Origin: Nostoc commune NIES-4072
GTDB taxonomy: Bacteria; Cyanobacteriota; Cyanobacteriia; Cyanobacteriales; Nostocaceae
DNA length: 64,000 bases
Direction of reading: 5' to 3'
Assembly (NCBI RefSeq): GCF_003113895.1
Contig: NZ_BDUD01000001.1
Coordinates: forward strand, 4,862,456-4,926,455
In this document: in pieces, positions 8,495 to 17,441 of the stretch
Numbering within the stretch: position 1 is the stretch's first letter
How the letters are laid out: each line of letters opens with the position of its first letter
Program-made: the position numbers and the translations under genes
The notes under the pieces: model-generated
The model's database searches: none
Seen by the model: only the letters and a program-made list of their open reading frames with translations
Told to the model about the DNA's origin: nothing

Positions 8495-8722
8495 ACACTA
8501 AAAAAAAGTTTGACTTATTAGAATATTTCCTCTCACATCTGCCTCAAGTGTTTACTAGAAACCACAATAAGAGATAAAGTTTGGGGTTATGTTTTCATAG
8601 GTGATTCTAATATTTTTGACGTTTATATTGGTTATCTGCGACTAAAATTGAAAGACAAGAAGAAAAACCGTGTGATTCATACAGTCTGTGGTGTAGGTTA
8701 TGCACTGCGGGAACAATCCTAA
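8495..8722 (+). pseudogene. Remnant of an OmpR-type response regulator (DNA-binding domain)
   Basis: Reading with one frameshift near 8575, the sequence gives KKKFDLLEYFLSHLPQVFTR, then KVWGYVFIGDSNIFDVYIGY, LRLKLKDKKKNRVIHTVCGV and GYALREQS before a stop at 8722. This is the winged-helix domain of the OmpR/PhoB family, including the recognition helix and the C-terminal hairpin. The receiver domain is absent. The frame has an internal TAA and a shift, so it is non-functional. It lies in the same decayed segment as the threonine aldolase stub. Confidence 0.75.
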
Positions 8723-8772
8723 TGACTTGGTGATTTCGGCAAAAAGGAACATATTAAAGACAAAAGAGGATC

Positions 8773-8985
8773 ATGAATAAAAAATGGGCTGTTAAACGAC
8801 TGACAGTAAATCTCACAACCGAGGAAATGAAGAAACTTCAATCCTACTGTGCTTCCACAGGAAGGCCAGCAACAGATGTAATTAGAGAATTGCTCCGAAC
8901 TCTTGAGGTTGACAATGCTAAAAACTCTGAGATGGAAACAGCAGAGTCAACAAAACCAGTTGGCAGTGGGTCAAAATCACAGTAA
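8773..8985 (+). CDS. Small ribbon-helix-helix (CopG-like) protein
   Basis: The 70-residue protein starts MNKKWAVKRLTVNLTTEEM, with a beta strand (KRLTVNLT) and two helices (EEMKKLQSYCAST, then PATDVIRELLRTL), the ribbon-helix-helix plan of CopG/MetJ-type DNA-binding dimers. The acidic, Ser-rich tail is disordered. A Shine-Dalgarno AAGAGGA lies four bases before the ATG. It stands alone, so it may be an orphan antitoxin or a regulator; no toxin gene is adjacent. Confidence 0.65.
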   Translation: MNKKWAVKRLTVNLTTEEMKKLQSYCASTGRPATDVIRELLRTLEVDNAKNSEMETAESTKPVGSGSKSQ

Positions 8986-9473
8986 CTATTGACCCAATAT
9001 GCCACCAAATCTCAGAAATCTGCTATCCTGATTTCCTGACAGATAGGACTAAAGGATGATCATCTTTTTGTATAGTTTTTGCTGTTCTATCTAGATGTCA
9101 GTAAAAGTACTCCCACCAACCATTCTGGTGTGGGAGTGACTCTTAATTACAAAACAAGTGAGGGGGTTAAATGCCCCCTATTATCATGCTCATTTAAAGA
9201 CTTAGGGACTTTGAAATAAACAATACCCCACAAGTTTGTTGGAAATCTCCTAGAGGTTAAAATAGCGATCGCGCACATTTTTTATCATTTTTGCGGTTAT
9301 GACCACTTTGGACATTGCTCCTGCGCTCGCTGATGATTTTTGAGATGGAGTGCGATCGCAAAATAAAGATAAGACCCGCACTTGGGAACTGTAGCAGGGT
9401 CAATAAATTTGGTCATAGTGTCACAAACGCAGTCTAGCAACTTTTAAAATTGAACTAGGTCTATCACAAGAAT
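8986..9473. other. Intergenic region with two hairpins
   Basis: No gene seen. Hairpin 1 at 9109-9137 pairs ACTCCCACC with GGTGTGGGAGT; hairpin 2 at 9161-9179 pairs AGGGGG with CCCCCT. Either may end the transcript of the ribbon-helix-helix gene, but neither has a long T-run. Confidence 0.45.
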
Positions 9474-10031
9474 GTGAGCAATTCTGCTATGAAAACCCTG
9501 GCTAAATGGTCTGTAGACGACTATCACCGCATGGTTGAGGCGGGCATTCTGCGTGGTCGTCATCTGGAATTGCTAGCAGGCGAAATCGTTGAGATGAGTC
9601 CAGAAACCCCAATTCACTACACCACAGCAAAACGAGGTGTAAAATATTTAGAAGAATTGCTATCAGGTAAAGCTGATGTCCGCTTCAATGGGCCCATTAC
9701 ATTATCCGACTCGGAACCCGAACCTGATATTGCAATTGTTCGACTTCCAGAATCATCCTACAACGATCGCCATCCTGCTCCTCAAGATATCTTCTGGATT
9801 GTAGAAGTTGCCAACACAAGTTTAAACAAGGACTTGGAGATCAAGGCTGCGATTTATGCGACGGCTGAAATTCAAGAATATTGGGTTTTAAGTTTATCTG
9901 CTAAACAAATGATTGTGTTCAGAAACCCTCAAAATGGTAAGTATGTTGAAGAATATACTATTAAGCAAGGAACAGTTACACCATTAGCGTTTGCGGATGT
10001 TTCAATATCCGTTCAAAGACTTTTGCCATAG
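9474..10031 (+). CDS. Uma2-family (DUF820) putative nuclease
   Basis: The 185-residue protein has the Uma2 pattern: WSVDDYHRMVEAGIL, HLELLAGEIVEMSPETP, then SDSEPEPDIAIVR, IFWIVEVANTSLNKDLEIKA and YATAEIQEYWVL. The D...E-x-K residues (PDIAIV, VEVANTS, KAAIY) form the PD-(D/E)XK nuclease-type core. The family is hugely expanded in cyanobacteria, and its biological role is not settled. It is one of three Uma2 genes here (also at 16054 and 36847) and is followed by its own terminator. Confidence 0.85.
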   Translation: MSNSAMKTLAKWSVDDYHRMVEAGILRGRHLELLAGEIVEMSPETPIHYTTAKRGVKYLEELLSGKADVRFNGPITLSDSEPEPDIAIVRLPESSYNDRHPAPQDIFWIVEVANTSLNKDLEIKAAIYATAEIQEYWVLSLSAKQMIVFRNPQNGKYVEEYTIKQGTVTPLAFADVSISVQRLLP

Positions 10032-10034
10032 GAT

Positions 10035-10107
10035 GGCGTTGCTGAATCCAGTGATGAATAGATTTATATAGGTATAGTTCTTCCGATATGCAACGCCAGT
10101 TTTTTTA
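10035..10107 (+). terminator. Inverted repeat and T-run after the Uma2 gene
   Basis: GGCGTTGC (10035-10042) pairs with GCAACGCC (10090-10097) across a loop of about 47 bases and is followed by eight T residues. The long loop is unusual, so this may be a small repeat element acting as a terminator. A lone GGGCGTTGCTAAAT is also seen at about 35408. Confidence 0.5.
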
Positions 10108-10131
10108 TTATTTGAGAATCTTAGCTGTAAC

Positions 10132-11640
10132 TTACGGTGTTTTGATAGCCCTCTGGGTTAACTTCTGAGTTTTAACTCCTGCCCAAACGGTGAGCGGTTG
10201 TCCGACCTTTTTATACAGTAAGCTTTCTAAAATCACGCCATTATTGTTGGCAGTAAGAGTTTTATTCGGCTGACGCAGAGACTCATAAAAGCCGTTATAC
10301 CAGCCATCTTTAGATTTAAGGTTAGCTTGGACAAAATCAAATAGCTGGCTAGTATAAGTAGTATTGTAAAGCACATACCAGCCGATCGCAGCTTTGGCGC
10401 TGAGAAACCGCAAATCGTTGTGTTTTTCTCTGGTATCTGCGATGGTTGCCCAAGGTTCTCCGTTGACAAACAAGCTGCTGTAAACAAAGTATGGGGGGCG
10501 ATCTAAGTTGTCTTCAGTGACGGCAGTTAATTGTTTTGTCGCTTCATAACGCGCTGCTTGAGCAGCTAAAATACGATCGGCATAAACTTTAGGCAAAGCT
10601 TGAAACCCAGTTTCTATACCATCTAAGATATAGGGTTCGCTAAGAACGTAGTTATTAGCTCCAGAGTTTTTAAAGTCCCGTTGGTCATAAGGAACTCCCT
10701 GTCCGTAAAGATCAACAAAAGCAGTATGGGATTGATAATCCAATGCTTGTGTAACATCCAAGCCCCAAAGCTTTAAACCGTAGGCAGCATAATTTTCATA
10801 GCCCAAGCGACCCTCTTGATTGTACTGTTCTTTGCCTTTGATAACGGCAGTACCGTACATTTGTCCATTTTTGGTCAGACGCTTGACTTGCCAACGTTGC
10901 CAAATTGCTTCTGTTTCTAGCCGCATTTCTGGATACTTTGCCCCAATAATCTTCAGCCAGATTGCCATCCGTCCTAAATCTATGGCTGACCAACCAATTT
11001 CTTCGCGTTTTTCTAGTTGACCATAATTAACGGGTACAAGGGTTTTTGCATTGTAGACTTTGTTGGGTAGCTCCCCTTTGTATAAAGGCATAGATGCCAG
11101 TGTTTTCAACATTTTGCTCATTTTGGCATCAAATTCAGCCGCAGGCACTATGTTGAGTTCTCTAGCACTGACTAAAGCTGCGATCGCTGCTGTCTGATCC
11201 CACATACTGACAGAGGCAAAGCCATCAACGGAATTGACTAAACCAGTTTCATCGTTCCAGTTGCGCTGGAAGTATGACCAAGCCTGACGGGCAGTTGTCG
11301 TTTCGTCTGGGGTCAGTTTTCCAACTCTAGGAGCAATGTATGGAATTATTGATACAGTTAGTTGATTCTTAGGAATGGGCTGACCTGGTAAAACTACGGA
11401 TTTCGCATCAAGACTGGCAACTATTTCAGGTTCTTTAGCAGAAGATACAGGGGGTTGGGGTTTCTGCGGTTGCCGTGCAACTGTTTGGGATGTTGATATT
11501 TCAGGTTTTTCTAGAGAAGTTTTGGGAACTTGCTTAGACCAAACATTTAAAATTGCGATCGCTATTAGACCGGTAACGATTCCTCCAACCGAAGCTAGTA
11601 TGGACAAACTCTTAGATGGCGGTTGAAAATCAGAACTCAT
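10132..11640 (-). CDS. DUF3131-domain membrane-anchored protein
   Basis: The 502-residue protein has an N-terminal membrane anchor (ILASVGGIVTGLIAIAILNV), a Pro/Gln-rich linker to about residue 100, and then an alpha/alpha-barrel-like region with WSYFQRNWNDETGLVNSVDG, SMWDQTAAIAAL, EEIGWSAIDLGRMAIWLK and DGWYNGFYE. This is the DUF3131 layout, a glycoside-hydrolase-like fold (GH144/glucoamylase-like) of unproven substrate, often found near cell-wall polysaccharide genes. The catalytic domain should face the periplasm. No operon partner is next to it. The start at 11640 is acceptable; the N-terminus is hydrophilic before the anchor. Confidence 0.8.
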   Translation of the reverse strand: MSSDFQPPSKSLSILASVGGIVTGLIAIAILNVWSKQVPKTSLEKPEISTSQTVARQPQKPQPPVSSAKEPEIVASLDAKSVVLPGQPIPKNQLTVSIIPYIAPRVGKLTPDETTTARQAWSYFQRNWNDETGLVNSVDGFASVSMWDQTAAIAALVSARELNIVPAAEFDAKMSKMLKTLASMPLYKGELPNKVYNAKTLVPVNYGQLEKREEIGWSAIDLGRMAIWLKIIGAKYPEMRLETEAIWQRWQVKRLTKNGQMYGTAVIKGKEQYNQEGRLGYENYAAYGLKLWGLDVTQALDYQSHTAFVDLYGQGVPYDQRDFKNSGANNYVLSEPYILDGIETGFQALPKVYADRILAAQAARYEATKQLTAVTEDNLDRPPYFVYSSLFVNGEPWATIADTREKHNDLRFLSAKAAIGWYVLYNTTYTSQLFDFVQANLKSKDGWYNGFYESLRQPNKTLTANNNGVILESLLYKKVGQPLTVWAGVKTQKLTQRAIKTP

Positions 11641-11789
11641 ACTGATTAAAGCCTTATCTTGTAGGTTAGGGTTGCTTGCGTATTTTCACCAAATACATTC
11701 TTCCCAATTTTTAAATCTAACTAACACTCAGAAGTTCACCTGACTACTACAATAAAATAGTCACGCACCCAATCTCTGGAGTTCTAGCA

Positions 11790-12365
11790 GTGGGATTATT
11801 TGATGATTTGAGTCGGTTTCTAGAAAACCGTTTAGAAGAATTCTTGCGTAACAATCCACATTTGGAGTTAGAGGCGCTGCTAGAACAGCTGCGTGAGCAA
11901 GAAGAAGGCACATTAAAGCTGATCGCAGATTTACAAGTACAAGAGAAGCGATCGCAAGAAGAAATTCTGTCCACTGCTCAAGAAATTCAGCGTTGGCATA
12001 TCCGTATTCAAAAAGCCAAAAACGCTGGCAGAGAAGATTTGGCAAGTGCAGCAGGTGAACGAGAAGCAGCCCTGTTGCGCGAAGGAAATCAGCGCTGGGG
12101 ACACATGCAAGGGCTGAAAGAACGCATTAACCAATCTCAGGAACTACTACGAAAAATTCAGCAACGGCGACAGGAAGTGCAAGCTAAAGCAGCCGAAGCA
12201 CAGACAGCCCGTGCTAAAGCGCAAACCCAGCAGCGTTTTGAAACTAGCGGCTGGTCGAATAAAACTAGTAGTTATTCTAGTGGCTTTGATGACTTAGAAG
12301 AGAAGTTCCGTAGCTGGGAAACTCAGGATGAGTTAGAACAAATGAAGCGGAATTTAGGAAAATAG
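11790..12365 (+). CDS. Cyanobacterial coiled-coil protein (TIGR04376-type)
   Basis: The start is GTG at 11790. The 191-residue product begins MGLFDDLSRFLENRLEEFL and is almost wholly helical with heptads rich in Glu, Gln and Arg (LEALLEQLREQEEGTLKLI, KLIADLQVQEKRSQEEIL), ending in a Ser-rich linker and FDDLEEKFRSWETQDELEQM. The pattern fits the small cyanobacterial family I know as TIGR04376, loosely PspA-like. It has no membrane segment or catalytic motif. Its role is unknown, and it may act as a scaffold. A heptanucleotide repeat follows directly. Confidence 0.7.
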   Translation: MGLFDDLSRFLENRLEEFLRNNPHLELEALLEQLREQEEGTLKLIADLQVQEKRSQEEILSTAQEIQRWHIRIQKAKNAGREDLASAAGEREAALLREGNQRWGHMQGLKERINQSQELLRKIQQRRQEVQAKAAEAQTARAKAQTQQRFETSGWSNKTSSYSSGFDDLEEKFRSWETQDELEQMKRNLGK

Positions 12366-12390
12366 TCATTAGTCATTGGTCATTAGTCTT
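12364..12390. repeat. Short heptanucleotide tandem repeat
   Basis: Three to four 7-bp units (AGTCATT, GGTCATT) directly after the coiled-coil gene, of the same family as at 7034. Confidence 0.7.
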
Positions 12391-12409
12391 GCTGGCAGCA
12401 CATAGCGGG

Positions 12410-12709
12410 ATGAAAAGAGCTAAAGAAGAGTCTTTACATAAAATTGCTCGACAGTTCCGAGCAGAGTATTCAGGAATTTATACTAGTCTGGCTGAAGAGA
12501 CAGAAGCTTTCAAGAAAAAATCTGAAAAAATTCAGCAGCTACGTGCCTTGTACACTATGACTGATGAGTTGCCCGTTTGGTCCTTCGATGTCAAAACTTT
12601 CCGCCGATATCTCCTAACTGTTCCTGCTCCTCTTATTGGTATCCTAAGTGGCATATTTAAAAAGTTGTTGATAAATCTATTCAACCAACAGGGTATCAAA
12701 CTTTGGTAG
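12410..12709 (+). CDS. Hypothetical protein, probably a C-terminal fragment
   Basis: A 99-residue product starts MKRAKEESLHKIARQF and ends with FDVKTFRRYLLTVPAPLIGI and LSGIFKKLLINLF, an amphipathic or membrane-associated helix pair. The upstream flank is a heptanucleotide repeat rather than a leader with a Shine-Dalgarno, so the gene may have lost its 5' part. I do not recognise a family. It is in the same direction as the coiled-coil gene before it, about 45 bases away. Confidence 0.4.
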   Translation: MKRAKEESLHKIARQFRAEYSGIYTSLAEETEAFKKKSEKIQQLRALYTMTDELPVWSFDVKTFRRYLLTVPAPLIGILSGIFKKLLINLFNQQGIKLW

Positions 12710-12812
12710 TTAAAAGCGTTATTAGATAAAACTCAAATTCCTTTATCTAAGAACTTTCAAAGATTGATAAACAACAGGCAGTGACAAGATTAGTGATGCT
12801 ATGACGACTAAC

Positions 12813-13217
12813 TTAAACTTGCCTGAACTTATCAGAATAAAGTTCATCAGACACTTCTTTGAGTTCTGGTTCAACGACTGTCAAATGTTGCTCTAAAATA
12901 GCCAAATTGCGAATATTAGACTTATAGAAAGCATCAAATAAATCACCCACTAAAGGCACAGTACCAACGACTGCTTCTAAACCAACATTAAAAATCATTT
13001 TGGTTAAATCTTGACGTGGGATGCCAAAACGGGTAGCTAAAAATATGATGTAAGCTGAAAATGCTGTACTGATTAAATCACCAGCACCTGGAACCAAACC
13101 AATAATTGGATCTATTCCAATGCGAAAACCTGTTAGAGGGATGCGTATAGATGTATCCATCAGACGGCTGAGTTTGCGGATGCGATTGAGAGTAGCAAGG
13201 CGTTTAGCAGCGTCCAT
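12813..13217 (-). CDS. DUF4112 small membrane protein
   Basis: The 134-residue protein shows the DUF4112 pattern: RLMDTSIRIPLTGFRIGIDP, IIGLVPGAGDLISTAFSAYI and VGTVPLVGDLFDAFYKSN. The two glycine/proline-rich GLVPGAGD and VPLVGD motifs flank hydrophobic helices, so it is probably membrane-associated. Function is unknown. It is convergent with the gene before it and stands alone. Confidence 0.8.
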   Translation of the reverse strand: MDAAKRLATLNRIRKLSRLMDTSIRIPLTGFRIGIDPIIGLVPGAGDLISTAFSAYIIFLATRFGIPRQDLTKMIFNVGLEAVVGTVPLVGDLFDAFYKSNIRNLAILEQHLTVVEPELKEVSDELYSDKFRQV

Positions 13218-13688
13218 AATTTTTGATATTTACACTATTCTTAATTTGCACCATTTCTAATTATTTGTCCTGTACCGTCAGAAAGAAAAGGTAGTGGACT
13301 ACCCACACTGACGCTATGAGATTGCTCCCAAACAATTTGCTCAAGTCCCAAGTCTGACCAAGCTTGATTTTGTGCAGCTTCATTAATAATTGGTATTAGT
13401 ACAATTATCAAGCAAGTAAATTCTGGAAATTGTATTTAATTTACTAATCATGATTTATTTTTCTGATAAGGTTTAGTAAAGCCAAGTTTTACCTCTTCTT
13501 TGTATTACTATTAGCACATCGTAAGAATACTTAAGTTTTTGATTAGCCATCAAGGAGGAAAAAATCTCAAGAGTCTTACGATGTTCAAAGATGACGTGTA
13601 ATAAAAGACACTTTTTTATTCCTATTTTGTGTTATTGCCACAGTATTTCCCAAATGTTTTCTATGAGAACTGAGGCAGAGAGAATAAT
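13218..13688. other. Intergenic region with a possible minus-strand gene end
   Basis: On the minus strand, about 13249-13410 can be read as a 55-residue open piece (NEAAQNQAWSDLGLEQIVWE, then SPLPFLSDGTGQIIRN) ending at a TAA. It looks like the tail of a lost gene of unknown family. The remaining 280 bases show no coding signal. Confidence 0.3.
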
Positions 13689-14249
13689 ATGTTTTTAGAC
13701 ATTTTAGTTAGCCTACAGCGATTATTTGTCGGTTACATTCCAGCCGTTGTATTGGGTAGTTTTATTGGATATTTCATAGGTCTAAATAGCATGATTTATC
13801 AGCTATTTAGGCTAATATTTCAAATACCACATAGTATCCCGCCTATAGCTTTGCTACCTCTTAGCCTAATAGCATTTCAAGAGAGCGAATCGGCTGCTAT
13901 TATAGTAGTTTTTTTAGGAACTCTCTGGACGATGATTATTAACACGGCAATAGGGATGCGGCATTTTCATAGACAGAATAAGAACTTTAGAGTAGCTATA
14001 TTTCATCTATTTCACGCCTTGAAAGTTAGCATTTGGGTAGCCTGGTTTATAGTTATTGCTACAGAAATGTTAATCGGCCCAAGAGGACTTGGCTTTACCT
14101 TGTGGGATGCTTATAAAGCTGGCAATGCCGATTACATAATTCAGGAGATCCTCTACATCGGTATCATTGGCTTTATGCTGGATCAATTACTAGATTTTGC
14201 AGCCTATATTCTCTCGCAAATGGTTTCAGATGGGAAAAAATCTTCCTAA
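13689..14249 (+). CDS. ABC transporter permease, NitT/TauT-type, orphan and short
   Basis: The 186-residue protein has about five membrane segments and the BPD-type permease pattern: LVSLQRLFVGYIPAVVLGSF, IPHSIPPIALLPLSLIAF, WTMIINTAIGMR (EAA-loop region) and MLIGPRGLGFTLWDAYKAGN. This is the NrtB/SsuC/TauC branch, which imports nitrate, sulfonate, taurine or cyanate-like substrates. The family is usually about 250-280 residues, so the first membrane segments are missing or it is a reduced version. No ATPase or binding protein gene is nearby. An AGAGA lies about six bases before the ATG. Confidence 0.65.
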   Translation: MFLDILVSLQRLFVGYIPAVVLGSFIGYFIGLNSMIYQLFRLIFQIPHSIPPIALLPLSLIAFQESESAAIIVVFLGTLWTMIINTAIGMRHFHRQNKNFRVAIFHLFHALKVSIWVAWFIVIATEMLIGPRGLGFTLWDAYKAGNADYIIQEILYIGIIGFMLDQLLDFAAYILSQMVSDGKKSS

Positions 14250-14552
14250 ATTTTATAAAGAAGAATTCAGAACTCAGGAGTCAGAATTCAGCATGATAGG
14301 GCAGCAGTAGCGAGTCTGTCTTCTGTCTGCGTACTCTGTAAGAATTGCAAGCTACGCGCAACGCGAACATGGGTGGAGTATTCTGATTTCTGAATTATGT
14401 TTTCTGACCAATTATTCCTTGATGGTACAAGCCCCTAAATTTATTTATGGATAGATAAATTTTAAACTTTGCTTGGTTCAAGCCCCCGGATTTATCCGTG
14501 GGCTTTAATTGCGAATTGCGAATTGCGAATTGCGAATTGTGCTGACTCTTCT
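14250..14552. other. Intergenic region with GAATTGC tandem repeat
   Basis: About 300 bases without a gene. At 14509-14539 the unit GCGAATT is repeated four times. A short direct echo (GATTTATCCGTGGGC-like) precedes it. Confidence 0.6.
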
Positions 14553-14950
14553 TTATCTAGGCTTGCGGATTGCACCCTGCCAGCTAATAGTTTGCTTCGC
14601 AGAACGTATTCCCAAAGAACGAGTTGCTACGACTTCAATATCAACGTTGACACCAGGGCGTAAAGCTTCATCAGGAATTTTGAGTTTACCCAAAGCTAGA
14701 GTAAAACGGTTGTAGTCACGAGTCACAAGTTCGTTGGGAATATCACCTTCATATTCAGTTTTGTAGCCAGAAAAACTGTGCAAACTATCTTGTGCGCGGA
14801 ATTTTACGCGAAATTGAGTATTAAGGCTACTTTATAGTATTCGTCAGAAGCAACGGCTGGACATAAAACTGAACCAGAGGAAGGTAAAAAGCTAGTAAAT
14901 AAGCAGAATGTCAGCAATAGTGGCAGCTTACTCCTAAAAGCAGTGTGCAT
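14553..14950 (-). pseudogene. Frameshifted gene for a small secreted protein
   Basis: From an ATG at 14948-14950 (minus) the frame reads MHTAFRSKLPLLLTFCLFTS, a clear signal peptide, then CPAVASDEYYKVA. At about 14820 the homology jumps frame and continues NTQFRVKFRAQDSLHSFSGY, YEGDIPNELVTRDYNRFTLA and RPGVNVDIEVVATRSLGIRS to a stop at 14553. The two halves join smoothly if one indel is corrected, which gives a secreted protein of about 130 residues. The signal-peptide half is out of frame with the rest, so as it stands the gene is broken. I do not recognise the family. Confidence 0.55.
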
Positions 14951-15072
14951 CTAGTTACACCTAAAACTTTAGTTGAATTATCTACTCCTGACGCTGGCTT
15001 TCAACAATTTGCTCCCTTTTATCCAGTGATATGTCGAAATTTTCGCCCATTTGGAAATAATTTGAAAGGCTC

Positions 15073-15109
15073 AGATCCCAGACTTCTTCAAGAAGTCGGG
15101 GATCTTTTT
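15073..15109 (+). terminator. Strong rho-independent terminator hairpin
   Basis: AGATCCCAGACTTCTT pairs with AAGAAGTCGGGGATCT (one mismatch), with a loop of one or two bases, and is followed by TTTTTA. No intact plus-strand gene lies just upstream, so it may be left over from a lost gene, or it may mark an unrecognised short transcript starting after about 14950. Confidence 0.65.
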
Positions 15110-15213
15110 ACTCGTAACTTCTCCACTGATTGCCATATTCTGTAGTTAAGAATCTGGCAATTTTCATACCACTGATTTGTGTGAAATTATTATATACCTA
15201 GCTTAATAACTTA

Positions 15214-16035
15214 TTAAGCTGTTGTTGGATCGTCATTTACCTTAACAATCAACTTGCCAAAATTATCACCTCGAAGTAAACCAATGAATGCATGAGGAGC
15301 GTTCTCTAAACCAACAACTACATCTTCTCTATACTTAAGTTGACCAGACTGTAACCATCCAGAAACATCACGCAAAAAATCATTAAACCGATGTTGATAA
15401 TCACCAACTAAGAAACCTTTGATTAAAGCCCGTTTGATTAGTAGCGGCATTAAATTAGGCCCTGATGGAGTAGATGTAGCGTTATACTCCGAAATCAAAC
15501 CTACTAATGGAATTCTTGCCCCAAGGTTGATTTGCTGCAACACAGCTTCTAAAATTGCGCCTGCTGTATTGTCATAGTAAACATCAATGCCATTAGGAGC
15601 AGCTTCTTTGAGGGCTGCATCAAGTTCTTGAGTTTTGCGATTAATACCAACATCAAAACCTAATTCCTTAACTATATAATCCCGCTTATCGTCACTTCCG
15701 ACAATTCCCACGACTCGCGCACCTTTAATTTTGGCAATTTGACCTGCTACTGCACCGACAGCACCAGAAGCGGCCGAAACCACAACAGTTTCACTTTCTT
15801 TTGGTTGACCGATATCAAGTAGAGCAGCATAAGCAGTCAGACCTGGCATACCCAATACACCTAGACTATACGATAAAGGTGCTTGAGTAGGATCAAGTTT
15901 ACGCAGTGTCTCACCCTTAGATACAGCATAAGTTTGCCAACCGTTATTGCTAAGAATAAAATCCCTAACTTGAAATTGAGGATGATTTGATTTAATTACT
16001 TGGCTGACTGTACCACCCACAATAACTGAACCCAA
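15214..16035 (-). pseudogene. 5'-truncated NADP-dependent medium-chain oxidoreductase
   Basis: The product (273 residues, from a TTG) matches the 2-alkenal/leukotriene-B4-reductase-like MDR family: VGGTVSQVIKSNHPQFQV, GMPGLTAYAALLDIGQPK, the Rossmann motif AASGAVGAVAGQIAKIKGAR, YYDNTAG and the C-terminal GLENAPHAFIGLLRGDNFGK. Members are normally about 340 residues. The first 65-70 residues, half of the GroES-like catalytic domain, are missing, and the Uma2 stop codon lies only about 20 bases upstream. The Rossmann and C-terminal parts look intact. A stable protein is possible, but normal activity is unlikely. Confidence 0.7.
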
Positions 16036-16053
16036 CTCTTGCTCAACCTACGA

Positions 16054-16641
16054 CTAACCACCTACAACCGTGGGAAAAATCCGACTCAAGTCTAATAAGA
16101 CATCTTCAAATTGAGGAATCACTACTGACTGATGTGGCAAAGATATTTGCTTGCTAAGATAATTGAATTCACCTTGAGCATTTTGATACGGTTGGCTGTA
16201 ACGCTCAACTTGGCGAACATTTAAGTTGACAATCCAATAATCAGAAATTCCGGCTTCTGCGTAGATTTCTAACTTTGTTGTTTGGTCGTAATTTAGGGTT
16301 GAGTCCGAAATTTCAATCACTAAAAAAATATCTTCAGGATAGGGATGATGGGGAAGATAGTCAGTCTCATTTCCTCGTGTGATTGCCACATCTGGTTCAG
16401 GTTCACTATCTGATGGTAGTATGATTGGCTCTTGACAACGCACAACAGCCCGATCGCCCAGCAATCGATCCAGTTGTCTACAAAGTCGAGTTGTGCAAAA
16501 TGTATGAGGTGTGCCTTTGGCTACCATCTGAATGAGTTCTCCGCGAATCAACTCGATGCGATCGCTCTCCTTGAGAAATTCCAGTTCAATCAGCCGATGA
16601 TATTCGTCAATAGTAAATCGCTTTGGTGTGACAACGTTCAT
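16054..16641 (-). CDS. Uma2-family (DUF820) putative nuclease
   Basis: The 195-residue protein carries FTIDEYHRLIELEFLKESDR, IELIRGELIQM, SDSEPEPDVAITRG, IFLVIEISDSTLNYDQTTKL and YAEAGISDYWIVNL, the complete Uma2 set with the Asp, Glu and Lys of the nuclease-like core. It begins at an ATG at 16639-16641. Its 3' end abuts the truncated oxidoreductase with about 20 bases between. The insertion or deletion that joined them may have removed the reductase start. Confidence 0.85.
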   Translation of the reverse strand: MNVVTPKRFTIDEYHRLIELEFLKESDRIELIRGELIQMVAKGTPHTFCTTRLCRQLDRLLGDRAVVRCQEPIILPSDSEPEPDVAITRGNETDYLPHHPYPEDIFLVIEISDSTLNYDQTTKLEIYAEAGISDYWIVNLNVRQVERYSQPYQNAQGEFNYLSKQISLPHQSVVIPQFEDVLLDLSRIFPTVVGG

Positions 16642-17441
16642 GAGACATCACCGATTTAACTGTTATGTACTTTCCAGTTTACCATTTGTATCCATTGGCT
16701 CTTACCCATCTTGCGATCGCTAAATTTTTTTGTAAAACGATAGCAAAAAAGTATCTACGCTTAAGGCGCAGCCTCTCTAAGAGTTGGCTTTACGTTCGTA
16801 ATTATATTTTGTAACGGGTATTTTACCCATACATAAAACGATAACAAAGTCATCACTAGTTGGTAAGATTATACAAGGTTGAGTTTTATAACCACCGTTG
16901 TATATACAAGAGTTCTCATGGAGTAGTTTAATATTCAATGTTTTCTTGTCTAAAGTTTGAGGAATAATCTTTAAGCAAATAAAATCTATCTTAAGATATT
17001 AATTCTTCATACAAAAGATAGTTGTTCAGAATATATATATTGTGAGAAAAGACATACTAATCATCTACTTTGCATAACAGAAAGGAGGCATAATTTGTCA
17101 AACAACTATTTGGATGACTATAAACTTATCATTTAGTGAAGCAGAGAATAGCTTTAATTACTGCTCAGATTGAGGAAGTGCTAATTAAGTACCATACTCT
17201 AGATTAAATCTCCAAATTGAAAGGCGAGAAAAAATAATTCGGGTAATAATTTGTTATTCGATATATTGCTTGTGACTGCTGATAAAACTACTATTAGCAC
17301 AGACTGGTGGAAATAAATTGATCGTTTTATTGCAGCCATAAAGCTCAAAATTTAGATGCTTTTGACTTTTGACTTTTGACTTCCGCCTTGCGGTATCAGC
17401 CTGTCTCTCGGCTTATTCCAGATAAAAGTATTGTAACGATA
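16642..17441. other. Intergenic region upstream of tamB
   Basis: About 800 bases without an intact gene. A short plus-strand open piece at about 17140-17210 (VKQRIALITAQIEEVLIKYH) may be a remnant. Just before tamB, GACTTCCGCCTTGCGGTA (about 17379-17396) is shared with about 37731-37748 and is a dispersed repeat. Confidence 0.5.

Noticed and set aside
17376..17441. Upstream TTG start for TamB
   Set aside because: The 22 extra residues are encoded by a dispersed repeat (GACTTCCGCCTTGCGG) and precede a proper N-terminus and membrane anchor.
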